A stretch of DNA of 64,000 nucleotides from Sphingomonas sp. (GTDB lineage: Bacteria > Pseudomonadota > Alphaproteobacteria > Sphingomonadales > Sphingomonadaceae), in contig NZ_QFOB01000002.1 in NCBI RefSeq assembly GCF_003248515.1, forward strand, positions 1-64,000, written 5' to 3'. Positions 1 through 8,126 of this stretch are shown one piece after another. A model generated the notes under the pieces. That model worked only from the letters and a program-made list of their open reading frames with translations, was not told where the DNA came from and searched no databases. Position numbers and translations under genes: made by a program. The first letter of the stretch is position 1. Every line of letters begins with the position of its first letter.

Positions 1-57
1 CATGAAACGCGCCCCTCGCAGCCTTCAACACCATGTTTTATATAGGAAATATAATGG

Positions 58-1074
58 TCAGGACAGCGAAATCAGCGCCTTACTTGGGAAATGTGGGTTG
101 AAGAGGCTGCCGATCGCGAAGAAGCCCACCGTGGCCCCAATCAGCCAGACGAGCAGGAACATGCGCGCCTGTTTCGCTTCCTCGCCATGCTGGCGCACGC
201 GCACGCCCGCCACCCCCGCCACGATCAGCGGCAGGCCAAGGCCGATGACGGCGCCCAGCCGCTTGGCGAGCCGGAGCGCGGCCGTGCCCGGCCGATCCCC
301 GATGGAGATGAAATTGGCATAGACGAACGCCTCTTCATGCCCCGCCACCGCATAGGCCGTGAAGGCGATGGCCGTCGGCAGGATGGCGATCGCGATCCAC
401 AAGGCGGCAAGACCCGGCAGGCCCGCCTCGATCCCGCGCCGCCGCGCCGCCCACAGCAGCACCAGCCCCAGCGTTACGCCTTCGAACAGGGCGGTATATT
501 TGATCTGGATGGCGACGCCGATCAGCGCCATCGCCAGCACGCCGCGCGCCGCGAAGCGACGATCCTCGCCCTCCGGCATTTCCAGCGCGCGCAGCACGAT
601 CAGCGCCGCACCGGCCACGAGCGGATTGTAGAAGACCGGGGACTGGCCACCCGCGCCATCGAACACGATCGTGAAGATCAGGCTGGCCGCGCCCGCCATC
701 CGCGCCGCCCACGGGCTGGCGATCGAACGGGCGAGCTGGATCACGAGGAAGGCGGTCGTCGCCGCGAAGATCGTCGCCACCAGCTGATACTGGACGATGC
801 CCGCCCCGCCGAGCAGGCGGACGCCCGCATAGATGAGGAACAGGCCGATCGGCTTGCGATCCCATATGTCCACATAGGGGATGGCGCCGTGGAGCAGCCT
901 GTCCCCGGTCAGCAGATAGAATTGCTCGTCCACCTGGATCGCGGGATCGCCATACCACCAGCAGCGCAGCAGCACGGCCAGCGCGAACATCGCCAGCGCA
1001 TCGCGCCATAGGGGTATCGCGGCGATCGGGGAGGTGCGCAGCGAGGGGGAAAGCGGAAGAGCACGGCTGGCCAT
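58..1074 (-). CDS. GT39/ArnT-like membrane glycosyltransferase, probably C-terminally truncated
   Basis: A 338-aa polytopic membrane protein of the GT39/PMT_2 type, enzymes that move sugars from polyprenyl-phosphate donors on the periplasmic side. The acidic DE pair in QVDEQFYLLTGD (first periplasmic loop) and the following PYVDIWDRKP are typical. About eight hydrophobic segments follow. The start at 1074 was chosen because AGGA lies about 10 nt upstream and the residues before it are not hydrophobic; a further upstream start at 1173 is possible. Family members usually run 450-500 aa and continue with more helices after the GSLFNPHFP stretch, but here the frame ends nine residues later in an abrupt AT-rich stretch. 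Function of the remnant is uncertain. Confidence 0.75.
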   Translation of the reverse strand: MASRALPLSPSLRTSPIAAIPLWRDALAMFALAVLLRCWWYGDPAIQVDEQFYLLTGDRLLHGAIPYVDIWDRKPIGLFLIYAGVRLLGGAGIVQYQLVATIFAATTAFLVIQLARSIASPWAARMAGAASLIFTIVFDGAGGQSPVFYNPLVAGAALIVLRALEMPEGEDRRFAARGVLAMALIGVAIQIKYTALFEGVTLGLVLLWAARRRGIEAGLPGLAALWIAIAILPTAIAFTAYAVAGHEEAFVYANFISIGDRPGTAALRLAKRLGAVIGLGLPLIVAGVAGVRVRQHGEEAKQARMFLLVWLIGATVGFFAIGSLFNPHFPSKALISLS

Positions 1075-1175
1075 CGTCTGTCCTGAGGCAGGAAGAGGTT
1101 CGATGGCCAAGCTGGCCTTTCTTCTTTGCATCAGCATTGCATGATGTTGCGGGCAGCCTCTTTGCCGGAGCAACT

Positions 1176-1206
1176 TTGGGTAACGGGCGCGCGGCGCCTA
1201 TATAGT
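1176..1206 (+). promoter_or_regulatory. Candidate promoter for the UdgX-fusion gene
   Basis: TTGGGT at 1176-1181 and TATATA/TATAGT at 1199-1206 are spaced 17-19 nt apart, 37-44 nt before the start codon and in the divergent gap with the glycosyltransferase gene. The -35 match is only three of six, so this is tentative. A 12-codon frame (1211-1246) ends in an ATGA overlap with the gene start but has no ribosome site. Confidence 0.3.
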
Positions 1207-1242
1207 CATGATGGCGGAAAGCAAATCAACCGGCCCGATCCG

Positions 1243-2658
1243 ATGACTGTCGCGGTGCTGGATGCGGAGGACGATTTCGAGGGCTGGCGCAGCGCCGCAC
1301 GCGCCCTGATACTCGCCGATATCGCGCCCGATCAGGTCATCTGGCAGATCGGCGACGGCCCAACCAATCTCTTCGGTGGCGCGCCGGCTGCCTTGGCGGC
1401 GCCACCGGCGGGCGCGGCCTTCTCCGTGCCGCGCGCCTTTCTCGATCTCGCCCGCACCGTGATTCTCCATGCCGATCCCGAGCGCTTCGGCCTGCTGCAT
1501 GCAGCGCTTGCGCGCCTGCGCCGCGAACCCGGCCTGATCGGCGATCCGGCCGATCCGCTGATGCGCCGGCTGGAGCCGATGGCGAAGGAGGTTCGTCGCG
1601 ACATCCACAAGATGCGCGCCTTCCTGCGCTTCCGCGAGGTGGCCGACGGGGACGGCGCCCGCTTCGTCGCCTGGTTTCAGCCCGACCATCATATCGTGCG
1701 CGCCAATGCCGATTTCTTCCTGAACCGTTTCGCCGCGATGCGCTGGACGATCCTGACGCCGGAACTCTCGCTCGACTGGGATGGCGAAACGCTGCGCGAG
1801 GGGCCGGGCGCCACCCGCGCCGACGCGCCCGACGGCGATCCGATCGAGGAGACATGGAAGACCTATTATGCCTCCATCTTCAATCCGGCGCGCGTGAAGA
1901 TCGGTGCGATGCTGAAGGAGATGCCCCGCAAATACTGGAAAAACATGCCCGAAACGGCGTTGGTGCCGGAATTGATCGCAGGCGCCCACGCGCGGGAGGC
2001 GGGAATGGTCACGGCAAGCCGCGAGACACTGGCGAGGGATCAATCGGGTGCCAACCGCCTCGTCGCATGGGAAGCGTTGCGGGTGGAAGCCTCGGGCTGC
2101 ACCCGCTGCCCCCTGTTCGCGCCGGCCACGCAGACGGTGTTCGGCGAAGGCCCCGTGGATGCAGCGCTGATGTTCGTGGGGGAGCAGCCCGGCGATCAGG
2201 AGGATCTTGCCGGCCGGCCTTTCGTCGGCCCGGCCGGCCAGCTGTTCGATCGCGCGATCGCGGATGCCGACATCAATCGCGCGACCGCCTACGTCACCAA
2301 CGCCGTCAAGCATTTCAAATATGAGCAGCGCGGCAAGCGCCGCCTCCACACCCGGCCCAACGCGCACGAAATCGATGCCTGCCGCTGGTGGATCGCGCAG
2401 GAGCGTGACCTGATCCGGCCAAGGCTTACGGTGGCGCTGGGTGCCACGGCCGCGCGGTCCATGCTGGGCAGGGCCGTCCCGATCGGTGCGGCGCGCGGCC
2501 GGCCCCACACGCTGGACGATGGCGGGGAAGGCTGGGTGACCGTCCACCCGAGCTATCTGCTCCGCATTCCGGACAAGGCCGGGGCGGACGAGGAATATGC
2601 GCGCTTCGTGGAGGATCTGCGGCGGGTGAAGGCGCGCCTGGCGGATCTGGCCGCCTGA
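1243..2658 (+). CDS. udgX: DUF4130-UdgX fusion, uracil-DNA binding/repair protein
   Basis: A 471-aa two-domain protein. Residues 1 to about 250 match the DUF4130 (TIGR03915) DNA-metabolism domain, beginning VAVLDAEDDFEGWRSAAR. The C-terminal half is a uracil-DNA glycosylase fold of the UdgX class: the GEQPGDQED motif lies near residue 313, followed by AGRPFVGPAGQLFDRA, and KRRLH at 365-369 carries the histidine that in mycobacterial UdgX forms a covalent bond with uracil-DNA. VHPSYLLR near the end is the usual UDG C-terminal motif. ATG 1243 is preferred because alignment to the family begins there, although an open frame reaches 1126. The radical SAM gene that often accompanies DUF4130 proteins is not adjacent. 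Confidence 0.88.
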   Translation: MTVAVLDAEDDFEGWRSAARALILADIAPDQVIWQIGDGPTNLFGGAPAALAAPPAGAAFSVPRAFLDLARTVILHADPERFGLLHAALARLRREPGLIGDPADPLMRRLEPMAKEVRRDIHKMRAFLRFREVADGDGARFVAWFQPDHHIVRANADFFLNRFAAMRWTILTPELSLDWDGETLREGPGATRADAPDGDPIEETWKTYYASIFNPARVKIGAMLKEMPRKYWKNMPETALVPELIAGAHAREAGMVTASRETLARDQSGANRLVAWEALRVEASGCTRCPLFAPATQTVFGEGPVDAALMFVGEQPGDQEDLAGRPFVGPAGQLFDRAIADADINRATAYVTNAVKHFKYEQRGKRRLHTRPNAHEIDACRWWIAQERDLIRPRLTVALGATAARSMLGRAVPIGAARGRPHTLDDGGEGWVTVHPSYLLRIPDKAGADEEYARFVEDLRRVKARLADLAA

Positions 2659-2753
2659 AAGCGCCACCACGCACCACGCCCCCCAATGTGACCCGGTTGT
2701 GCCACGGGATTGCTCCCAATAACGTGCCATTCCGGTAATGTGTGGGGGCGGGA

Positions 2754-4538
2754 ATGGGGATTTCGGAGCGCGGCTGGCGGAATGCGGCGCTGGTACTGGC
2801 GGCCATCCTCCCGTCCCAGGCGCGGGCCGCCTGCCAGTTGCAACGCTATCTCGAGCTTCCCGTCACCATGTCCGGCCCGCGCCCGATCGTTTCGGCCACG
2901 ATCGGCGGCAAGGATGCGCGCCTGATCCTCGACAGTGGCGCCTTCTTCAGCACGCTCTCGAAGGCTTCCGCGCAGGAATATGGGCTGCGGCTGGATCCGG
3001 CCCCTTCCTGGTTCCGCATGCGCGGGATCAATGGCAGCGCGGCCGTCTCGATCACGACGGTCAAGGATTTCGGCATTGCCGGCGTCACGCTGCCACGCGC
3101 CGATTTCATCGTCGGCGGATCGGATACGGGCACGGTCGGCCTGCTCGGCCAGAATATCCTCGGCATCGGCGATGTCGAATATGATCTGCCGCACGGCAAG
3201 GTCCGCCTGCTCAAGGCCGAAGGATGCGAGGCCGGGCAGCAGGCCTATTGGGCGGCCGATCGCCCGCTTTCGATCCTGCCGATCGTGCAGCGTGCGCCCC
3301 CCTTCCAGACGCACACGATCGGCACGATCACGATCAACGGCGTGAAGCTTCGCGCGATCTTCGATACGGGCGCGTCCTCTACCATGCTCTCGCTGGCGGC
3401 GGCCAGGAAAGCGGGGATCACGCCCAGCAGCCCGGGTGTGACTTCCGGGGGAATTTCCACCGGCCTCGGCTCGCAGAGCGCGCAGAGCTGGATCGCGACC
3501 TTCGATTCGATCGAGATTGGCGGGGAATCGCTCAAACATCCGAAGCTGCGCTTCGCGGACATCACGCTGGGCGATGCCGATCTGCTGATCGGCGCGGACT
3601 TCTTCCTGTCGCACCGCGTCTATGTGGCCAACAAGGGCCAGCGGATGCTGCTGACCTATGAGGGCGGCCCGGTTTTCGGCCTCAACCCCAAAGGCGCGGT
3701 GGACGCCGAGGGCAAGGCACTCGACCTGACGGACAAGAGCCCCGAGCCCACCGATGCCGAAGGCTTCAGCCGGCGCGGCGCCGTCTTCGCATCCCAGCGC
3801 AAGACGGAGCAGGCGATCGCGGATTTCGATCGCGCGATCGCCATGGCGCCCGCCGTCAGCCGCTATCTCGTCCAGCGCGCGCTGGCCCGGTTGGCCAATG
3901 GTCAGCCGCTGCTCGCCGCCGCCGATCTCGACAAGGCGATCCAGCTGGATCCGGCCGACGCGGACGCCCGGATGGCGCGGGCCGGGATGCGCCTGGCGGG
4001 GCGCGATCCCAAGGGCGCCGGCGAGGATCTCGCCGCGATCGACAGGACGCTGGCGCCCACATCGGACAAGCGGCTGGGCCTGGCCCAGATGCTGGACGCC
4101 ACCGGCGCGCAGGATGCCGCCCTCGTCAATTTCGACGCATGGCTGAAAAGCCATCCGGCGGATGCGAGCCGGGCGATCGCCTTCAACGGCCGCTGCTGGG
4201 TGCGCGCGCAGATGAACCGCGATCTCGATCGCGCGATCGACGATTGCGATACCGCCCTCAAGCTGCGTCCGGATACCTCCGCCTATCTGGACAGCCGCGC
4301 GCTCGTTCGGTTCCGGCGCGGCGAACTGGCGCAGGCTCTCGCCGATTATGATGCCTCCCTGAAGGGGCTCGATCCGAAGGCGAAAGTGCCATCAAGCCTC
4401 GCCTGGACGCTCTATTGCCGCAGCCTCGTGAAACGGCGGATGGGCAACATTACGGGCGCGGACGCGGACCGCGATGCCGCGCTCGCCGCCTCCCCCGCAG
4501 CCGCCGAGCGCGCGCGGAAGATGGGGCTGGTGGGCTGA
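2754..4538 (+). CDS. Exported tandem retropepsin-like aspartic protease with TPR repeats
   Basis: 594 aa. A short signal-like segment (about residues 9-26, ending AARA-type) precedes two retropepsin-like folds. The first has DSG at 60-62 within ILDSGAFFSTLS and the second DTG at 204-206 within IFDTGASSTMLS; each is followed later by a hydrophobic-hydrophobic-G strand (LLGQNILG, LLIGADFF), as in clan AA proteases. From about residue 330 tetratricopeptide-like helices run to the end (repeated A..R...YDxAI-type units). The GGGG ribosome site just upstream favours ATG 2754, though GTG 2742 is in frame. Substrate unknown; probably periplasmic. Two DSG/DTG domains in one chain could form an intramolecular dimer, since single retropepsin domains need two copies (inference). 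Confidence 0.8.
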   Translation: MGISERGWRNAALVLAAILPSQARAACQLQRYLELPVTMSGPRPIVSATIGGKDARLILDSGAFFSTLSKASAQEYGLRLDPAPSWFRMRGINGSAAVSITTVKDFGIAGVTLPRADFIVGGSDTGTVGLLGQNILGIGDVEYDLPHGKVRLLKAEGCEAGQQAYWAADRPLSILPIVQRAPPFQTHTIGTITINGVKLRAIFDTGASSTMLSLAAARKAGITPSSPGVTSGGISTGLGSQSAQSWIATFDSIEIGGESLKHPKLRFADITLGDADLLIGADFFLSHRVYVANKGQRMLLTYEGGPVFGLNPKGAVDAEGKALDLTDKSPEPTDAEGFSRRGAVFASQRKTEQAIADFDRAIAMAPAVSRYLVQRALARLANGQPLLAAADLDKAIQLDPADADARMARAGMRLAGRDPKGAGEDLAAIDRTLAPTSDKRLGLAQMLDATGAQDAALVNFDAWLKSHPADASRAIAFNGRCWVRAQMNRDLDRAIDDCDTALKLRPDTSAYLDSRALVRFRRGELAQALADYDASLKGLDPKAKVPSSLAWTLYCRSLVKRRMGNITGADADRDAALAASPAAAERARKMGLVG

Positions 4539-4550
4539 AGCGATTTCAAA

Positions 4551-4572
4551 GCGGGCGGGACAAGCGGCCCGC
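4551..4572. terminator. GC-rich hairpin between convergent genes
   Basis: GGGCGGG (4551-4557) pairs with CCCGCCC (4566-4572) around an 8-nt loop. It sits between the convergent retropepsin and M16 peptidase genes and could stop both transcripts. No T-tract follows on either strand, so it is not a textbook intrinsic terminator. Confidence 0.4.
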
Positions 4573-4653
4573 CCGGGAATCGGGGCAGAGCATAACCCTG
4601 AAGCGACCGATCCGGAGCGACCGGACCGAATAACGCTCCGCCCCGCCTCCCGA

Positions 4654-7464
4654 TCAGCGCCCGAGCGTGGGCGATCCCAGATCGATCGCATCCGCGGCGA
4701 TCGGCTCCATCGCGATGCCCTTGGCGGCCAGCCCCGCCGCGAATTGCTTCGCATCCCCCACCACCGCGATGCTGGCCGCCGCCGGATCCAGATAGGTGGC
4801 GGCCGCCATCTTCACCGCATCAGGCGTCACCGCATCGATCCGGCCGGAATAGGCCGCCATCTCCTCCAGCGGCACATTCTGGGAGATCAGGGCCGCCGCC
4901 GTTCCGGCCAGGCCGTCCGTTGTTTCGATCGCATCGCCGAAACCGCCGATCAGCGCCGCCTTGCGCGCGGCCAGCTCGGCCGGGGGAACGGCCTCGTGCC
5001 CCAGCCGCGCCATTTCATCGCGCATCAGCAGGATCACATCCGGCACGGACGGATTCTTGGTCTGCGTGGCGGCGGCGAACGGCCCGGGCATTCGCCCCGC
5101 GGCGAAACGGCTGCTGGCGCCATAGGCCAGGCCGCGCCGGATCCGCACCTCGAGATTCAGGCGCGAGGAAAATCCGCCGCCCAGCACCGAATTGGCCACG
5201 AGCAGGGGATAATAAGAGGGATCGGTGCGCGTGAGCGTGGGCCGCGCGATCGTGACCGCCGCCTGTGCGACATCGGGCATGTCGACCAGGATGTTGCGCG
5301 GCCCCGGCAGCGGCGGCGTGCCGGATGGGGTGCTGCCCGCCACCGTAGCGCCGGCCCAGCTGCCGAAGGCGCGCTCGACAAGAGCGCGCGCGGCATCGGG
5401 CGTAATGTCTCCGGCGAGCACCACGGTGGAGCCACCGGGCGCCCAGATCGCCTTGTAGCCGGCCGTCACATCCGCGCGCGTGATAGCAGCCAGCGTGCGC
5501 GGCGTGCCCGATCCGGGCTTGCCATAAGGCGCCGTGCCATAAGCCGCGCGCGTCGCCACGAGGCCGGCGAGCGTGCCCGGTCGCTTCAGCGCGACGGCGA
5601 GGCCATCGAGCGCCTCCGCGCGGGCGCGATCCAGTTCCCCCTGCGCGAAGACGGGACTGCGCGCGACATCGGCGAGGATATCCATTGCCGGCGCGAGCTG
5701 ATCGCTGCGCGTGGTGAGGGTGAGCGTGGAGGCATCCCGCGAGGTGCCCGCATCGATCGCGGCGCCAAGCGATTCGATCGCCTCCGCCACCTGCGTCGCG
5801 GAGCGCGTGGGCGTGCCCTTCGTCATCAGATCCGCCACCAGTTCCGCCCGGCCGAGGCGATCGTCCGGATCGCCGGCGGACCCCGTGGGCGAGACGAGCA
5901 TCGCCGTGACGATCGGCAGTTCGTGCCGCTCCAGCACGACATAATGCAGCCCGTTGCCAAGCGTGCCGGCGAAAGGCGCGGGCACGGTGGGCGAGACGGC
6001 CGGCCCCGGAGCCGGCGGCTGGGCGCGCTCGGCCGCTCCCAGCGCGATCACGACGGGAATGTTCGGCGGGGATATGAGAGGGACGGTGACGACGCTGGCC
6101 GCGATGCTGACCGGATCGACGGGCGCGGCACCCCTGCCCGGCGCCGCATAGCGGATCGCGACCGCGCGATCATCCGCCAGCAGGCGCCGGGCGACGCGCT
6201 GCACATCGGCGGCCGTGACCGCCTGGATCGCGGCAAGGCGGCGATCGGCGGCGGCGGGATCGCCATCGAGGATCACGCTGCCCGCCACCAGCGAGGCGCG
6301 GCCCTCGGCCGTCTCGCGCTCCCGCAGGGCGGACGTGACGATCAGATTCTTCACGCGATCCAGCTCGGCCGCCGCGACCGGCCGATCCCGCAGCAGGCCC
6401 ACTTCGCGCCGCAGCCCGGCCTCCGCCGCCGCCACCGTCTTGCCGCCGGCCACGATCGCGAAGGCGGTGAACAGGCCCGGCCCCTTGCGGAAGCCGGCAT
6501 CCACATCCGCCTCGCTCGCGACGCGATCGCGATAGACGAGCGCCTGATAGAGACGCGAGCTTTCGCCGCCCGAGAGCAGCCCGTCGATCACCGTGACCAC
6601 CGCATGATCGGGATCGGTGGTCGGCGGCAGCAGCCAGGAAAGCGTGACGGCCGGCAGCGGCGTATTCGCCGCCGTCACTGAATAAGCCGCCGGCGCGGTG
6701 CGCGGCGGTTCGGCCACGGTCACGCGCGGGATCGGGCGATCGGGCTTCGCGATCGGGGCGAGATAGCGATCGATCCAGCCATCCAGCTTCGCCGGATCGA
6801 AATTGCCGGACACGACCAGCACGGCATTGTCGGGCCGGTAATAAGTGGCGTGGAAGGCGCGGACATCCTCCAGGCTGGCCGAATCGAGATCGGCGATGCT
6901 GCCGATGCCGGGCCGCGCATAGGGATGCACCTTGTAATTGGCCTTCACCAGATCGTGGCTGAAAAGCTGCCCATAGGGGCGGGCAAGGCCCGTGCGCAGT
7001 TCCTCCTTCACCACATCCCGCTCCGACACGAAGGTCGGCTGATCGATGACGAGGCCGCCCATCCGCTCGCCCTCGGCCCAGATCAGCCGTTCCAGATGGT
7101 TGGCGGGCGCCGTCTCGTGATATTCGGTATAGTCATCGTCGGTGGAGGCATTGTTGGCGCCGCCAACATCCTCGGTCAGCCGATCGAGCATTTCCGACGG
7201 CATGTTGCGCGTCGCCTTGAACATCAGATGTTCGAACAGGTGCGCGAAGCCGGATCGCCCGCGCGGATCATCCTTCGAGCCGACATCGTACCAGACCTGC
7301 ACCGAAACGGTGGTGCCCGTCCTGTCCGGCATCTCATAGACGCGCAGGCCATTGGGCAGGGTGCGCGTGGTGAAGGCCAGAGGCGGCACGGTGACCGGCG
7401 CGGCGACGGCGGGGCTCAATGCCGTGGCGGCAAGGAGGGCGAGCGGAAGCAGGGAAAAGCGCAT
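4654..7464 (-). CDS. M16 family zinc metallopeptidase (two-unit, exported)
   Basis: 936 aa beginning with a clear signal peptide (MRFSLLPLALLAATALSPAVAA). The N-terminal M16 unit has the inverted zinc motif HLFEH (residues 75-79) and the downstream conserved TEDVGGANNASTDDDYTEYHE region. The second M16 unit (from roughly residue 500, LGNGLHYVVLERHELP) lacks HxxEH and is the usual inactive half that closes the chamber. Such proteins act as periplasmic oligopeptidases. The start at 7464 was chosen because the signal peptide begins there with AGG upstream; the frame stays open to 7719 without plausible coding character. It is convergent with the preceding gene. Confidence 0.9.
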   Translation of the reverse strand: MRFSLLPLALLAATALSPAVAAPVTVPPLAFTTRTLPNGLRVYEMPDRTGTTVSVQVWYDVGSKDDPRGRSGFAHLFEHLMFKATRNMPSEMLDRLTEDVGGANNASTDDDYTEYHETAPANHLERLIWAEGERMGGLVIDQPTFVSERDVVKEELRTGLARPYGQLFSHDLVKANYKVHPYARPGIGSIADLDSASLEDVRAFHATYYRPDNAVLVVSGNFDPAKLDGWIDRYLAPIAKPDRPIPRVTVAEPPRTAPAAYSVTAANTPLPAVTLSWLLPPTTDPDHAVVTVIDGLLSGGESSRLYQALVYRDRVASEADVDAGFRKGPGLFTAFAIVAGGKTVAAAEAGLRREVGLLRDRPVAAAELDRVKNLIVTSALRERETAEGRASLVAGSVILDGDPAAADRRLAAIQAVTAADVQRVARRLLADDRAVAIRYAAPGRGAAPVDPVSIAASVVTVPLISPPNIPVVIALGAAERAQPPAPGPAVSPTVPAPFAGTLGNGLHYVVLERHELPIVTAMLVSPTGSAGDPDDRLGRAELVADLMTKGTPTRSATQVAEAIESLGAAIDAGTSRDASTLTLTTRSDQLAPAMDILADVARSPVFAQGELDRARAEALDGLAVALKRPGTLAGLVATRAAYGTAPYGKPGSGTPRTLAAITRADVTAGYKAIWAPGGSTVVLAGDITPDAARALVERAFGSWAGATVAGSTPSGTPPLPGPRNILVDMPDVAQAAVTIARPTLTRTDPSYYPLLVANSVLGGGFSSRLNLEVRIRRGLAYGASSRFAAGRMPGPFAAATQTKNPSVPDVILLMRDEMARLGHEAVPPAELAARKAALIGGFGDAIETTDGLAGTAAALISQNVPLEEMAAYSGRIDAVTPDAVKMAAATYLDPAAASIAVVGDAKQFAAGLAAKGIAMEPIAADAIDLGSPTLGR

Positions 7465-7851
7465 GGCCCTGCCTAACAGGTTTCCCCGACTGCGCCATGA
7501 ACGGCGATAAGGCGCGGAAGGTGGCAGAAACGGATGCCACAGCATCCCGCGAGGCGCCTTCTCCGGAAGATCGGCAGGCGCGCTGCTCAGGCGGGTCCGA
7601 TTGCCGGCTGCGATCACGCAGAGATCAAAGATCCCATCCGCCCACGCCGATGCACCGCAAAATGAGGAGGCAGAGCCATCAGCGATCGGTAGCATTTGGG
7701 CAAGGAATATGATCAACATACTAATATTAAAGAATTTTATAGGTGCATTTCATGCAACCGTTGCTTGCAAGCGAGCATTTGACGGCACAGGCCCGTTCCG
7801 CGAGAGGGGCGTTGACGCTGCGGTGCAGCAAATCCATTTTCGAGGTTTACG

Positions 7852-7911
7852 ATGTTCAGCCTGCTGATCCTGATCAACAACGTCCGCAAGTCGCTCGCCG
7901 TCGCGCGCTGA
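7852..7911 (+). CDS. Candidate 19-aa small protein in a long intergenic region
   Basis: ATG at 7852 is preceded by GAGG at about -9 and opens a 19-codon frame, MFSLLILINNVRKSLAVAR, half hydrophobic and half basic, ending at TGA 7909-7911. Eleven bases later a perfect 9-bp hairpin (7922-7943) could end the transcript. No plus-strand gene follows until 9315, so it would be a stand-alone transcript or part of a small RNA. No family is recognised; it could be a chance frame. Confidence 0.35.
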   Translation: MFSLLILINNVRKSLAVAR

Positions 7912-7921
7912 GTTGCGACTG

Positions 7922-7943
7922 ATCCCGGCCTGCGGGCCGGGAT
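7922..7943. terminator. Perfect 9-bp hairpin, terminator-like
   Basis: ATCCCGGCC (7922-7930) and GGCCGGGAT (7935-7943) with loop TGCG. It lies just after the candidate small ORF on the plus strand and about 180 nt downstream of the thiSG stop on the minus strand. There is no T-run on either side, so the terminator role is inferred from position only. Confidence 0.4.
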
Positions 7944-8126
7944 TGCCGGCGGCGATCGCCTGAGCGGGCGCGACAGAACACCCCTCGCTCGCCGCCCGGA
8001 TCGATCGGCCAAGACCGATCGGAATCACGGCTTCCCCAAACCATCGCCTCTTCCCCGCGCTCCCGGGACGACATTTCATCCCGGATCAGTCTCGCGGGGG
8101 CGACGATCAAAGCACCTGGCAGTCCG

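Larger units (their letters stand above)
7465..8126. other. 662-bp intergenic region with AT-rich core and inverted repeats
   Basis: Between the M16 peptidase and thiSG, both on the minus strand. Besides the small ORF at 7852 it holds an AT-rich core (about 7700-7745) that probably contains the M16 promoter on the minus strand (TATAAA-type sequence at about 7736-7741), a 10-bp palindrome GCTTGCAAGC (7763-7772), a hairpin 7922-7943 and a 7-bp hairpin CGATCGG/CCGATCG (8002-8021) downstream of thiSG. No tRNA or known riboswitch was recognised. Confidence 0.5.

Noticed and set aside
1208..1246. 12-13 codon frame overlapping the UdgX start as ATGA
   Set aside because: No ribosome site precedes it and it overlaps the candidate -10 region.
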